From Paracoccaceae bacterium (GTDB lineage Bacteria; Pseudomonadota; Alphaproteobacteria; Rhodobacterales; Rhodobacteraceae), in assembly GCA_021741245.1 (NCBI GenBank), contig JAIOYF010000006.1, positions 186,001 to 250,000 on the forward strand: DNA of 64,000 bases. The letters are read 5' to 3'. The notes below the pieces were generated by a model, which did not search any database, had not been told where the DNA came from, and was given only the letters and a program-made list of their open reading frames with translations. This document shows positions 45,729 through 55,496 of the stretch, piece after piece. A program made the position numbers and the translations under genes. How positions within the stretch are numbered: position 1 is the stretch's first letter; every line of letters starts with the position of its first letter.

Positions 45729-47699
45729 TCAGTGGTTACTACTCCGGCCCCCGCGTGAAAAGTCGATAGAATCATGCAGCTTTCGGGCGCGGTCCAATTC
45801 ATCTCGATCCAGTTCAATCCCATTCGGCGCAAGAACCGAATCGCCTTTTGTATCTTGAGGGCCACGGGCCGCGCTGTGACGCGCCTCCGCAGCCTTGGAA
45901 ACCCGCCATGTCAGGCCTTCGTCCGCCACACCAGTGAGATCGTCTTCCGCATCGGAAATTTCAAGACGGTGTGCACGATCTGCCTGCAATCTGGCCATCG
46001 CTTCGGCAAGGCAATTGGCCGCAGTCTCTTCGTCCGCACCTTGGGACAGGGCGGCGGTGATGCGCACATGGGGATGCAGCAGAACCGCCTCGGTGGGCAA
46101 GGGGGCCTCGGCCATAAGGGTGGCGTGCAGGTTCGGCGCGGTTTGGTGATAGAGGATCAGATTGCGCAGCAGGTCATGGCCATGGCCGTGGAACTCCAAC
46201 CGCTCCAAACCAGATTCAAATGTGGCGATCAGCGCCGGATGATTGATGCAGCCCGCCAGAATGACCGCCTCGCGCAGACTGTCGTCCGTGCCGCTGTTCA
46301 CCGTGGCCAGCAAGGACGCGCGGGTGGTCGCCATCGGGGCGATGGGTTGGGCGGGTGCGCCCCCCCGGCCACGCTGGCCCGGAACCCAAGGTGCACGCGG
46401 CGTAAAGGCTCGCGGCTTTGTGCCAAACAAATCCCAGCGAAGGCGCTTGATCTCTTCGCCATAATGGCTGCGGATCGAGGGGTCGGTGATCCGCTTGAGG
46501 GCGGCGCGCAAGGTCTTGTCCAAGGCGGCCTTGCGCTCGGGGCTGTCAAAACTTTTGCCCTCTGTCTCGCGCCGCCACAGCAGGCTGACCATGGGCTGCG
46601 CTGCGTCCAGCACCTTTTGCATCGCGCCAGCGCCTTGCTGTTTGATCAGGTCATCTGGATCAAGGCCCGTGGGCAGCAGGGCAAAGCGCAGGCCCTTTCC
46701 GGCCTCAAGCACAGGCAGCGCAAGGTCGATCACCCGCAGCGCGGCCCGGACCCCGGCTGTATCGCCATCCAATGCGATGATCGGCTCGTCCGAGATGCGC
46801 CACAACAGGCGCAACTGATCCTCGGTCACGGCGGTGCCAAGCGGGGCTACGGTTGCGCGAAACCCGGCCTCGGACAGGGCGATGACATCCATGTATCCTT
46901 CGGCCACGACAAGTGGTTGCCCTTTGCCGGCAGCCTCGCGCGCGGGGCCCTGATTGAACAGGCTGCGCCCCTTGTCGAACAACTCGGTTTCCGGTCCGTT
47001 GAGGTATTTGGCCCGCGCATCGGCTGCCATCGCCCGCCCGCCCAGCGAAATCGCCCGGCCCCGCGCATCCCGGATGGGAAAGATGATGCGCCCACGAAAG
47101 CGGTCATAGATCGATCCGTCATCCGCCTTTGCGCACAGGCCCGCCGCAATGATCATCTCGGCGGGAAAGCCCTTTTGCGTCATCGCCAGAAACAGGGCCT
47201 GTCGCTGATCCGGCGCAAAGCCGATTTCCCAGCGGTCTTGCGCGGCCTCATCCAACCCACGTTTTACGATATAGGCGCGCGCCTCTGCTGCTGCGGAGGT
47301 CTTGAGTTGCAGGCGGAACCATTTCACGGCCTCTTCCATCACCTGCGACAGCTGTGTGCGCTGATCGGCCTTTTCGGCGGCGCGCGGGTCGCGGGCGGGC
47401 ATGGTCATCCCGGCTTCACGCGCCAGAACTTCAACCGCCTCCATGAAACCGGTATTCTCGGTCTCCTTGACAAAGGACAGCACGTCGCCTTTGGCATGGC
47501 AGCCAAAGCAATAGTAAAATCCCTTGCGGTCATCGACATGGAAGCTGGCGGATTTTTCCTGATGAAAGGGGCAGGGGGCCCACCAATCACCCTTGGCCAT
47601 GTTGGATTTGCGCATATCCCATGTGACCTTGCGCCCCGCCACCTGAGACAGCGAGACGCGGGTGCGCAATTCGTCAAGGAATCCGGGTGGCAAGGACAT
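45729..47699 (-). CDS. dnaG: DNA primase
   Basis: DnaG makes RNA primers for replication. The 656-residue product has an N-terminal CHC2 zinc motif (CPFHQEKSASFHV ... YYCFGCHAKGD, about 43-70) and the catalytic TOPRIM domain (VVAEGYMDVIAL with the conserved Glu; ALDGDTAG with DxD-like acidic residues). A C-terminal DnaB-interaction part follows. The ATG at 47699 (MSLPPGFLDELRTRVSL) is the family start. The frame upstream to 47798 is unlike primase. Confidence 0.96.
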   Translation of the reverse strand: MSLPPGFLDELRTRVSLSQVAGRKVTWDMRKSNMAKGDWWAPCPFHQEKSASFHVDDRKGFYYCFGCHAKGDVLSFVKETENTGFMEAVEVLAREAGMTMPARDPRAAEKADQRTQLSQVMEEAVKWFRLQLKTSAAAEARAYIVKRGLDEAAQDRWEIGFAPDQRQALFLAMTQKGFPAEMIIAAGLCAKADDGSIYDRFRGRIIFPIRDARGRAISLGGRAMAADARAKYLNGPETELFDKGRSLFNQGPAREAAGKGQPLVVAEGYMDVIALSEAGFRATVAPLGTAVTEDQLRLLWRISDEPIIALDGDTAGVRAALRVIDLALPVLEAGKGLRFALLPTGLDPDDLIKQQGAGAMQKVLDAAQPMVSLLWRRETEGKSFDSPERKAALDKTLRAALKRITDPSIRSHYGEEIKRLRWDLFGTKPRAFTPRAPWVPGQRGRGGAPAQPIAPMATTRASLLATVNSGTDDSLREAVILAGCINHPALIATFESGLERLEFHGHGHDLLRNLILYHQTAPNLHATLMAEAPLPTEAVLLHPHVRITAALSQGADEETAANCLAEAMARLQADRAHRLEISDAEDDLTGVADEGLTWRVSKAAEARHSAARGPQDTKGDSVLAPNGIELDRDELDRARKLHDSIDFSRGGRSSNH

Positions 47700-47869
47700 G
47701 CCCCTATATTGGTGCAGATGCCCGCAGAGTCCAGATGGGGCAGCGCCTTGACCACGGGTGCGCCATGCATGGCACCCGCAAGAATCTGCCCCGGCCAAAG
47801 GGGGTGGGTGGTTGCGCGCAGCGCCGCTCTGGGGTTACTGGCAGCCGGCACAGCGGCAAGGAGACAGGC

Positions 47870-48493
47870 ATGGACGCGGAAGAGATTGAGCGTTTGTTCA
47901 CGCGCGGCGACGGGCAATACCTTTGCGCCCGCTGGGGGCGGCCCATTGTGCCGGTGGTCTTTGGCGTGGACGACGCCACATTGGGGGTGGTCAAAGGTGC
48001 TTTGGAGGCCGTGGTGGCGCTGGCCCATCACAGCATGTCCGAAACTGACCCCGAACTTGGGGCCAATCTGATGATGTTCTTTCTGCGCGACTGGGACGAA
48101 TTGCGCCACGTGCCCAAACTGGAAAAGTTGATCCCCGATCTGTTGCCCTTGCTGGATCGGCTGGAGGCTGTTGCGGCGAACCAATACCGTATTTTTCGGT
48201 TTGATGCGCAGGGGGCGATCAAGGCGGCCTTTGTCTTTGTGCGTATGGACGCAGACTTGGAATCCGTTGCGGCCGAAACGCTCGCCCTGAACCAAGCGGT
48301 GCAGGTGATCTTGTTGTGGAGCGATCTGGCCTTTGCGGACCGTTCCGCCTTGGCCAAGGTTGGGCAAGTGGTCGTCCTGCGCCCCGATATCGCCGAGGTG
48401 ATCCGCGCCGCCTATGACCCGGTCTTGCCAGCCGTCGCAAGACATCCCGCACATGCCCTTCGCCTGTCCGCACGCCTGACCCATCCTAATTGA
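47870..48493 (+). CDS. Unrecognised protein divergent from dnaG
   Basis: The 207-residue soluble protein begins MDAEEIERLFTRGDGQYLCARWGRPIVPVVFGVDD. I do not recognise its family, though I recall similar uncharacterised proteins in Rhodobacteraceae. It is helical and Leu/Ala/Val-rich with no signal peptide. A His at ALAHHSMSETDPELGANL and charged motifs (FFLRDWDEL) are possible functional points. AAGGAG lies 7 bases before the ATG at 47870. A terminator follows about 80 bases after the stop codon. Confidence 0.75.
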   Translation: MDAEEIERLFTRGDGQYLCARWGRPIVPVVFGVDDATLGVVKGALEAVVALAHHSMSETDPELGANLMMFFLRDWDELRHVPKLEKLIPDLLPLLDRLEAVAANQYRIFRFDAQGAIKAAFVFVRMDADLESVAAETLALNQAVQVILLWSDLAFADRSALAKVGQVVVLRPDIAEVIRAAYDPVLPAVARHPAHALRLSARLTHPN

Positions 48494-48569
48494 CGTAAGG
48501 AAATCCAGACTATCCTTTCGGTTATGAATAACATATCACTTTGGATATAGAGCTAGCGATTTTTAATAC

Positions 48570-48594
48570 GGGCCGGGTAACACCGGCCCTTTTT
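48570..48594 (+). terminator. Rho-independent terminator
   Basis: GGGCCGG and CCGGCCC form a 7-bp stem around GTAACA and are followed by five T residues. It ends the transcript of the unrecognised gene at 47870-48493. Confidence 0.9.
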
Positions 48595-49280
48595 CATTGG
48601 GGGCTCGGATTGCGCAGAACGGTCCGCCAAAGTGACCAGAACCCAAACCCGTCCCAATCGTCGCAGTTTTACCCCGACCTGTGCCAAGTGGCCTTTGCTC
48701 GACACTCTGTCAAAGGGCCATTGGGTGAATAATACTAAGGTAAATCAATGTTGTGGCAGCTGCCTGTGTCGAATTTCTTGCTTGCTTGAGGCAAACGGAG
48801 CGCTCTGACTTTGATCTTGCCGCTGCAAGATTGACAGGGATGTGCGCCGCAAAGCGACGGGGCAATAGTGCTGCGTTCAAGCTTGCCGAGGGACGGATTC
48901 CGCACGAGACGATTCCTTCGTCCCGGCAGGGCCAAGGGAAAAGCGATCAGCACCTGATGGCTGGTCACCTGCACCGCAATTCCCCTGCGGGTCGAAAGGC
49001 CCGGTGACGGGGCCATGCGCTGGTTTTGCGATGGGGGGGGCAAGACCACATTCTGTCCCGTCGGTCTGTCGCCCGACCCGGGCCAATCAGGGGGCAGGTG
49101 CAACGTCAACAAAGCAACCCTCGGCCTCCGTTCAAGGCATTTTTTGCGTTCGAAAAGAAACGACGATCACCCGCATATTTTTGTTTGTAACAGTTATGTG
49201 ACATGGGCTAGGGTTTTTGAACATTCGGATGCCTCCCGAAGAAGGGGCACCAAAGACCTGTGCATTCTGGGAGGAATACC
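48595..49280. other. 686-bp gap without a recognised gene
   Basis: No open frame here looks like a protein. Frames of 60-125 codons exist on both strands, but none has a conserved pattern or a good ribosome-binding site. The last 130 bases are AT-richer (around 49140-49215) and should hold the promoter of the ABC importer. A small RNA or gene remnant is possible but not visible by eye. Confidence 0.5.
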
Positions 49281-50303
49281 ATGACCAAATCCGCTGTTGC
49301 GGCTGCTGTTTTTGCGACGACAACTGCCTTGTCTGGCACTGCCGCGCTGGCTGATCTGAACCTCTATTGCTCGGCGCAAGAAGAATGGTGCCAGTTGATG
49401 GAGAAGAATTTTGAAGAGGCGACCGGCATCGACGTTGCGATGACGCGCAAATCCTCGGGCGAGACATTCGCGCAGATCAAGGCCGAGGCCAGCAATCCCA
49501 AGGGCGATGTCTGGTGGGGGGGCACTGGCGATCCGCATCTGCAGGCGGCTGAGGAAGACCTGACCGAGGCCTATGTCAGCCCCATGCGCGACCAGTTGCA
49601 CCCATGGGCGCTGGCGCAGGCGGCAAGTGCGGGCGACAAGACCATCGGCATCTATTCCGGCGCGCTTGGGTTTGGTTACAACACCGACATGCTGGCCAAG
49701 TCCGGCCTTGCCGCCCCGGCGTGCTGGGAAGATCTGACCAAGCCGGACTACAAGGGCATGGTCCAGATGGCGAACCCGAATTCCTCGGGCACGGCCTATA
49801 CCACCCTTGCGTCGATGGTGCAGATATTTGGCGAAGATGGCGGCTTTGATTACATGAAGCGATTGCATGCCAACATCAACCAATACACCAAGTCGGGGTC
49901 GGCCCCGATCAAGGCAGCAGGGCAGGGCGAGACGCTGATCGGCATCGTCTTCATGCATGATGCAGTGGCACAAACCGTTGCGGGCTTTCCGATCACCACC
50001 GTGGCCCCCTGCGAAGGCACAGGCTATGAGATCGGCTCGATGTCGATCATCAAGGGTGCCCGCAACATCGATGAGGCAAAGAAATTCTACGACTGGGCGC
50101 TGAGTGCCGAGGCGCAGAGCCTTGCCCTGCAGGTCAACGCCTTTCAGGTGATGTCGAATGTGGGCGCTGCCAAATCGGACAAGGCACCCGACATGGCGAC
50201 GATAAAGTTGATCGACTATGACTTCAAGAAATACGGCTCCTCTGACGAGCGTAAACGCCTGCTGTCAAAGTGGGACAACGACGTCTCGACGCTGCCGCAG
50301 TAA
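49281..50303 (+). CDS. ABC transporter substrate-binding protein, Fe3+-type
   Basis: This periplasmic binding protein (340 residues) has a signal peptide (MTKSAVAAAVFATTTALSGTAALA). The mature part starts DLNLYCSAQEEWCQLM. It then shows the family-1 extracellular binding protein pattern of the FbpA/AfuA iron group: TGIDVAMTRKSSGETFAQIKAE, DVWWGGTGDPHLQAAEEDL and NPNSSGTAYTTLASM (read in parts). FbpA relatives also include phosphonate and thiamine binders, so iron is likely but not certain. GGGAGGAATACC precedes the ATG. The fused permease and ATPase follow, making a complete importer. Confidence 0.88.
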   Translation: MTKSAVAAAVFATTTALSGTAALADLNLYCSAQEEWCQLMEKNFEEATGIDVAMTRKSSGETFAQIKAEASNPKGDVWWGGTGDPHLQAAEEDLTEAYVSPMRDQLHPWALAQAASAGDKTIGIYSGALGFGYNTDMLAKSGLAAPACWEDLTKPDYKGMVQMANPNSSGTAYTTLASMVQIFGEDGGFDYMKRLHANINQYTKSGSAPIKAAGQGETLIGIVFMHDAVAQTVAGFPITTVAPCEGTGYEIGSMSIIKGARNIDEAKKFYDWALSAEAQSLALQVNAFQVMSNVGAAKSDKAPDMATIKLIDYDFKKYGSSDERKRLLSKWDNDVSTLPQ

Positions 50304-50321
50304 CCGTTCGCAGTAACCGTT
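50296..50321 (+). repeat. Tandem 13-bp duplication
   Basis: CGCAGTAACCGTT occurs twice head to tail (50296-50308 and 50309-50321). The first copy contains the stop codon of the binding-protein gene. The second ends on the TTG used as start of the permease. Confidence 0.9.
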
Positions 50322-52530
50322 GCGCATCGCCAGCCTTGAAAAGACCACTCATCCGGTTTTGATCTTTTGGATCATCGCCGGGTGGGTTGGGTATTGTGTC
50401 TTGCCTTGGTACGGGGTTGAGAAGTTCTGGTCGCTGGCGTGGCTGCTGGATGGCTGGCCCTTTGACAAGGACTACGCCCCTGCGGCGGCGCTGTTGGCGA
50501 TGGGGCAAAAACTGTGGCTTGCCCCCATGGCGCTGGCGTTGATCGCGCCGCTGGCCGTGTTGGGTCGGCGCAAATCTGACCCGGCCTTTGCGATTGTGCT
50601 GATTGCGGCGGGGGCCTTTGGCTTTGCGTGGTTGGTGGCGCAGGGCTTGGGGATCGGGTTGCGCGGCTTTTCGGCCCAATGGCTGACAACCCTGTTCGGC
50701 CCGCTTGAAGACCGCCAATTCGGCATGGGCTATGGGGCGCTGATCACGGCATCGGCCTTCTTGTTCCTGTTCACCCAAGGTCTGGCCGCACGGGGGGCGG
50801 TGAACGGCGATGTCTTTGTGACCGCCGCCATCGGGGGCGTGATTGCGGTTGTGACGATCTTTGTCTTTTTCCCCATCGCCAAGATGCTGCTGGCTGCCTT
50901 TGCCACCGATGACGGCGGCTATTCCATCGTGGGGTTTTTCCCCAAGTTTCTTGATGCCCGCATCTGGGGCCTTGGCTGCCTGAGCGGGGCACGCTGCGGG
51001 GTGGCGTGGAACTCACTGGTGCTGGCGGTGCTTGTCGGTGTGCTGACCACGCTCTTGGGGCTTGCCTTTGCCTTGGTGCTGACGCGATCAGGCTTTCGCT
51101 ACAAGCGGATGCTGCGGGCGCTGACGGTTTTGCCGATCATCACCCCGCCCTTTGTGATCGGGCTTGCCATCATCTTGCTGTTCGGTCTGTCCGGAACGAT
51201 CACCACCACGGTTGCAGGCGTGTTGGGGATCGAGGCCAGCCGATGGGTCTATGGTCTGCCCGGCGTTTTGATTGCGCAACTGCTGGCCTTTACCCCCATC
51301 GCCTTTCTGGTGCTGATTGGCGTGGTTGAGGGCGTCAGCCCCAGCATGGAAGAGGCCGCGCAAACCCTGCGCGCCAACCGTTGGCAAACCTTTCGCACGG
51401 TCAGTTGGCCCCTCATGCGCCCCGGTCTGGCCAATGCGTTCTTGTTGGGGTTCATCGAAAGCATGGCCGATTTTGGCAACCCGCTGGTGCTGGGCGGTAA
51501 TTTCGATGTGCTGTCGACCGAGATTTTCTTTGCCATCGTCGGCGCGCAATATGACCAAAGTCGCGCCTCTATTCTAGCGGTGGTGCTGTTAGGGTTCACC
51601 CTTGGCGCATTCTATCTGCAACGGTTTTGGCTGGGAAAGAAAAGCTACACCACTGTCACGGGCAAGGGGGATTCTGGCGTTCACCCGGCCATGCCAACTG
51701 GTTTGGCGATTCCGGTCTATGCCATCGTCGCGCTGTGGTCTGCCTTTACCGTTCTGGTCTATGGCATGATCCTCTATGGCTCTTTCGTGCAGCTTTGGGG
51801 TGTCGACAACACGCTGACGTTCAAGCATTACCTGACAGCCTTTAGCGTCAGTTGGGGTGAGAATGGCCTGCGCTGGACGGGCTCTGCCTGGGACAGTTTC
51901 TGGACCACCATGCTGATCGCCACTCTTGCCGCCCCCCTGACCGCAGCTGTCGGCCTGATCACCGCCTATCTGCTGACGCGACAAGACTTTGCAGGCAAAC
52001 GGGCGTTCGAGTTTGGCACCATGCTGTCCTTTGCCATTCCCGGCACGGTGATCGGTGTGGCCTACATCCTCGCCTTCAACGTGCCCCCGATCGAGATCAC
52101 TGGAACAGGGCTGATCCTTGTCATCAGTTTCATCTTCCGCAACATGCCCGTGGGCGTGCGGGCGGGCATCGCCTCGATGAGCCAGCTGGACAAATCCCTC
52201 GACGAATCCTCGCTGACCCTTGGGGCCAACAGCTGGCAGACCTTTCGCGCCGTGATCTTGCCGCTGTTGCGGCCTGCCATCCTAGCGGCCCTTGTCTACA
52301 GTTTCGTCCGCGCGATGACGGCGATCTCGGCGGTGATTTTCCTTGTCTCGGCCCGCTATGACATGGCCACCAGCTATATCATCGGCCGGGTCGAGAATAA
52401 CGACTATGGGCTGGCCATCGCCTATTCGACGGCGCTGATCTTCGTGATGCTGGCCGCCGTTGGGCTGCTGCAACTGCTGGTCGGGCGCACCAAGATTGGC
52501 CGCCGCACAAGCCATGGTGAGGGACACTGA
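50320..52530 (+). CDS. ABC transporter permease, fused double-domain (Fe3+-type)
   Basis: The 736-residue product carries two permease modules in one chain, as in FbpB-type iron importers. Each has the EAA cytoplasmic loop: MEEAAQTLRANRWQTFRTV in the first half and LDESSLTLGANSWQTFRAV in the second. About twelve or more spans are visible. The only start at this end is TTG at 50320, with no clear ribosome-binding site. It lies on the end of a 13-bp tandem duplication that also spans the previous stop codon. Expression may rely on coupling to the binding-protein gene. Confidence 0.88.
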   Translation: MRIASLEKTTHPVLIFWIIAGWVGYCVLPWYGVEKFWSLAWLLDGWPFDKDYAPAAALLAMGQKLWLAPMALALIAPLAVLGRRKSDPAFAIVLIAAGAFGFAWLVAQGLGIGLRGFSAQWLTTLFGPLEDRQFGMGYGALITASAFLFLFTQGLAARGAVNGDVFVTAAIGGVIAVVTIFVFFPIAKMLLAAFATDDGGYSIVGFFPKFLDARIWGLGCLSGARCGVAWNSLVLAVLVGVLTTLLGLAFALVLTRSGFRYKRMLRALTVLPIITPPFVIGLAIILLFGLSGTITTTVAGVLGIEASRWVYGLPGVLIAQLLAFTPIAFLVLIGVVEGVSPSMEEAAQTLRANRWQTFRTVSWPLMRPGLANAFLLGFIESMADFGNPLVLGGNFDVLSTEIFFAIVGAQYDQSRASILAVVLLGFTLGAFYLQRFWLGKKSYTTVTGKGDSGVHPAMPTGLAIPVYAIVALWSAFTVLVYGMILYGSFVQLWGVDNTLTFKHYLTAFSVSWGENGLRWTGSAWDSFWTTMLIATLAAPLTAAVGLITAYLLTRQDFAGKRAFEFGTMLSFAIPGTVIGVAYILAFNVPPIEITGTGLILVISFIFRNMPVGVRAGIASMSQLDKSLDESSLTLGANSWQTFRAVILPLLRPAILAALVYSFVRAMTAISAVIFLVSARYDMATSYIIGRVENNDYGLAIAYSTALIFVMLAAVGLLQLLVGRTKIGRRTSHGEGH

Positions 52531-53613
52531 ATGACTTCGATCAACGCCAAGGCCGCCTCCGTCAGGTTTGAGAATGTGTCCAAGGTCTATGGCTCCAAAG
52601 TCACGGCGGTGGACAGCATCGATCTGGACGTGGCGGCGGGCACCCTTGTGACCCTGCTTGGTCCCTCTGGCTGCGGCAAGACCACGACCCTGCGCATGAT
52701 CGCGGGGCTGGAAATGGCCACCAAGGGCCGCATTTTCATCGGCGACAAGGACGTGACCAAACTGCCCGCCACCGACCGCGATGTGTCGATGGTGTTTCAA
52801 AGCTATGCCTTGTTTCCGCATATGACGGTGATGGAAAATGTCAGTTATGGCCTGAAATTCTCGGGCTTTTCCAAGGCCGAGGCCAAGGAAAAGGCCTTTG
52901 CCGGTCTGGGATTGGTGGGGCTGACCGGCTATGGCGACCGTCTGCCGTCAGAGCTTTCGGGGGGCCAGCAGCAAAGGGTCGCGGTGGCGCGCGCGCTGGT
53001 GCTGGAACCGCAGGTCCTGTTGTTTGACGAGCCGCTGTCAAACCTTGATGCCAAGCTGCGCCGACAGGTGCGTGAAGAAATCCGCGAGATTCAGCAAAGC
53101 CTTGGCCTGACCGTCGTCTATGTGACCCACGATCAGGAAGAGGCCTTGGCGGTGTCTGACGAAATCGTGGTGATGCGCAACGCCGCCATCGCGCAAAAGG
53201 GCACGCCCCGCGATCTGTATGAGGCCCCCGCAGATTCCTTTGTGGCCGATTTCATCGGCGAGGCGAACCTGATCCCGGTCGAGATCTCTGCACTGGACGG
53301 CGACACCGCCACAGTGCGGATCGCAGACTATACACATCGCCTTCCCTCACGCGGTCTGCCGCAGGGTCGCGCGATGCTGGCCGTGCGCCCGTCGCGGATG
53401 CGGCTGATGGCCGGGGCAGGGGATGGGGTGGCGGCGGTGATCGACAAGGCCACCTATGTTGGCAGCCGGATGGAATACACCGTGACCGCCGCCTTTGGCA
53501 CTGTCTTTGCCGTGTTGGACGATGTGGCCACCCCGTTCCGGGTGGGCGACGCCGTCACAATCTCTTTCGCAGCCTCTGGCCCGGTCCTGATCCCTGCGGG
53601 TCAGCGGTCATAG
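52531..53613 (+). CDS. ABC transporter ATP-binding protein (FbpC/PotA-like)
   Basis: This is a 360-residue importer ATPase. Walker A is GPSGCGKTT (about 44-52), the Q-loop is VFQSYALFPHMT, the signature is LSGGQQQRVAVARAL, Walker B is LLFDEPLSNLDA, and the switch His is in VYVTHDQEEAL. The C-terminal TOBE-like region (about 245-355) is present. Its ATG directly follows the permease TGA. The 3' end overlaps the convergent phosphatase gene by 13 bases. It completes the three-gene importer. Confidence 0.93.
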   Translation: MTSINAKAASVRFENVSKVYGSKVTAVDSIDLDVAAGTLVTLLGPSGCGKTTTLRMIAGLEMATKGRIFIGDKDVTKLPATDRDVSMVFQSYALFPHMTVMENVSYGLKFSGFSKAEAKEKAFAGLGLVGLTGYGDRLPSELSGGQQQRVAVARALVLEPQVLLFDEPLSNLDAKLRRQVREEIREIQQSLGLTVVYVTHDQEEALAVSDEIVVMRNAAIAQKGTPRDLYEAPADSFVADFIGEANLIPVEISALDGDTATVRIADYTHRLPSRGLPQGRAMLAVRPSRMRLMAGAGDGVAAVIDKATYVGSRMEYTVTAAFGTVFAVLDDVATPFRVGDAVTISFAASGPVLIPAGQRS

Positions 53614-54392
53614 GCGGATTTCGCCAGCGCCAGCACATCGTCAAACACACCCGCCCCGGCAACCACAACGCGCCCACCATGGGCAATGGCATCATCGGCA
53701 TTCACCGGCTCGACCTTGCCGCCCGCCTCGGACACGATCAGATGGCCCGCCAGAAAATCCCAGGCGTTCATATGCTCTTCGACATAACCCAGAATCCGCC
53801 CCGTCGCGACATAGGCCAGCGACAGTCCGCCAGAGCCATTACGCCAGAACATTGTGCCCGCGTCAGTGGCAAGGGTGACCAAGGCCTTGATCCCGCTGGT
53901 GTGCGTGCGGCCCGAAAAGCCCACCCCCAAAGACCCGTCGCGCAAGGACATCTTTGGGGAACAACTGATCGGCCTGTCATTGCAAAACGCCCCGCCGCCG
54001 CGCCGCGCATGGTGCAATTCTCCATGCACCGGATCATGGATCACCCCGATCACCGTCTGCCCCTGATAGACACAGGCAAGGATCACGCACCATTGCGGGA
54101 TGCCGTTGATAAAATTGGTGGTCCCGTCAATCGGGTCGATCACCCATGTAAAGCCACTGCTGCCTTGGGTCGTGGCACCCTCTTCTCCCACGATGCCATC
54201 CTCGGGGAAGGCCTCTGCCAAAGCGGCCCTCACGGCCAGCTCGACATTCCGATCCGCCTCGGACACGAAATCCTGATGGCCCTTAACGTCAATCGTCAGC
54301 CGATCCCACTTTTGGAAGTAGTCCACTGCCATTGCGCCGACCTCGGCGGCAATGCGGCGCGCGGCGGTGTAGCGTTTGGCAAGATCGATCAT
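53601..54392 (-). CDS. Inositol monophosphatase family protein
   Basis: The 263-residue Mg2+-dependent phosphatase has the metal motifs VGEEGAT (about 73-79), DPIDGTTNFINGIPQW (about 90-105) and AWDFLAGHLIVSEAGG near the C-terminus. These place it in the IMPase/SuhB/histidinol-phosphatase superfamily. The exact substrate (inositol phosphate, histidinol phosphate or PAP) cannot be told by eye. The ATG at 54392 (MIDLAKRYTAARR) is used because the frame upstream is unlike the family. It is convergent with and overlaps the ABC ATPase gene. Confidence 0.88.
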   Translation of the reverse strand: MIDLAKRYTAARRIAAEVGAMAVDYFQKWDRLTIDVKGHQDFVSEADRNVELAVRAALAEAFPEDGIVGEEGATTQGSSGFTWVIDPIDGTTNFINGIPQWCVILACVYQGQTVIGVIHDPVHGELHHARRGGGAFCNDRPISCSPKMSLRDGSLGVGFSGRTHTSGIKALVTLATDAGTMFWRNGSGGLSLAYVATGRILGYVEEHMNAWDFLAGHLIVSEAGGKVEPVNADDAIAHGGRVVVAGAGVFDDVLALAKSAYDR

Positions 54393-54641
54393 TTTGCTTT
54401 CCCTTGTGCGGTTCAAGCAAAACCTAGCAGCCGCTGTCGTCAAAGGGAATTCGGCGCATCGGGCCGGGAATGACAATTTGGCGCCTCAGATCGCAGTGCC
54501 CTGCCTTTGAGTTGTTCATTCTTGCAGGCCGGGACTTGGTTGCAGGGGCTAAGGCTTGCGCTCAACGCAAGGTCTGCGCACAGTCTGGGCGCGCGGGCTG
54601 AACTGGCCACCCCAAGGGCGCGCACGCAAAAGGGAGGGGCG

Positions 54642-55496
54642 ATGAGGCTTCATGACAATCGAGCCTGGTTGCTTTTGCTTCCGGCCCTCGTGCTGCTTGG
54701 CGTGATCGGGGCCTTGCCGCTGATGGCGGTCATCAATTTTGGGTTCCATGATATTTTCACGCTAAGCAATGTGCATTGGGTGGGTTTTGAGTGGTTCGGC
54801 GACATCCTTCGCTCGGATCGGTTCTTGGCCTCTTTCGGGCGCAGCTTGCTGTTTTCTGCCCTTGTGCTCTCCATTCAGGTGCCACTTGGAATTGCCGTAG
54901 CGCTGCTTTTGTTGAACTGTGGCCGCTTGGCCGTCTGGGGGCTGATGCTGTGTGCGTTGCCGCTTGTGGTGCCGTGGAACATGATCCCTATGCTGTGGCT
55001 GGGGTTGATTGATCCCAGGACTGGGCTTTTGGGGCCCGGGCTTGCGGCCATCGGATTTGACCACAAGTTCACCGCCCTGCACACATGGGCGCTGATCCTG
55101 ACGGTGGACACGTGGCATTGGCTGGGTCTAGTGGTTGTGCTGGCCTATGCGGGCCTGTCGGCCATTCCGGTGGCCTACCGGCAGGCGGCTGCCATTGATG
55201 GCGCATCGCGCTGGGCGGTGTTTCGCTATATCGAGTTGCCAAAGATCAGCGGGGCGTTGGCCATCGTGTTCTTGCTGCGCTTTGTCGACAGCTTCATGAT
55301 CTACACCGAGGCATTTGCAATCAATGCCGGCGGCCCAAGCGATGCCACGCGGTTTTTGTCGATCGAACTGGGTGAAGAGATAAAGGGCTTTTCCTATGGG
55401 CAGGCCGCCGCGCGGGCGACTTTGTATTTCCTGATTGTGCTTGCGGTGGTTTGGGCCTTTGTCGCAGCAACCCGGCGGGCCGAGGAGGCGGCATGA
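54642..55496 (+). CDS. Carbohydrate ABC permease, GlpP-like (orphan pair, first gene)
   Basis: The 284-residue inner-membrane permease has about six spans and an EAA loop of the form RQAAAIDGASRWAVFRYIELP. The N-terminus RLHDNRAWLLLLPALVLLG and the segment FEWFGDILRSDRFLASFGRSLLFSA (read in parts) resemble GlpP of alphaproteobacterial glycerol importers. AAAAGGGAGGGGCG precedes the ATG. Its partner permease overlaps the 3' end (ATGA). No binding-protein or ATPase gene accompanies the pair, so it may use subunits encoded elsewhere or be a remnant of a larger operon. Confidence 0.82.
   Translation: MRLHDNRAWLLLLPALVLLGVIGALPLMAVINFGFHDIFTLSNVHWVGFEWFGDILRSDRFLASFGRSLLFSALVLSIQVPLGIAVALLLLNCGRLAVWGLMLCALPLVVPWNMIPMLWLGLIDPRTGLLGPGLAAIGFDHKFTALHTWALILTVDTWHWLGLVVVLAYAGLSAIPVAYRQAAAIDGASRWAVFRYIELPKISGALAIVFLLRFVDSFMIYTEAFAINAGGPSDATRFLSIELGEEIKGFSYGQAAARATLYFLIVLAVVWAFVAATRRAEEAA

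Noticed and set aside
45774-48071. 765-codon open frame on plus
   Set aside because: Antisense to dnaG and running into the real gene at 47870; a shadow despite its length.
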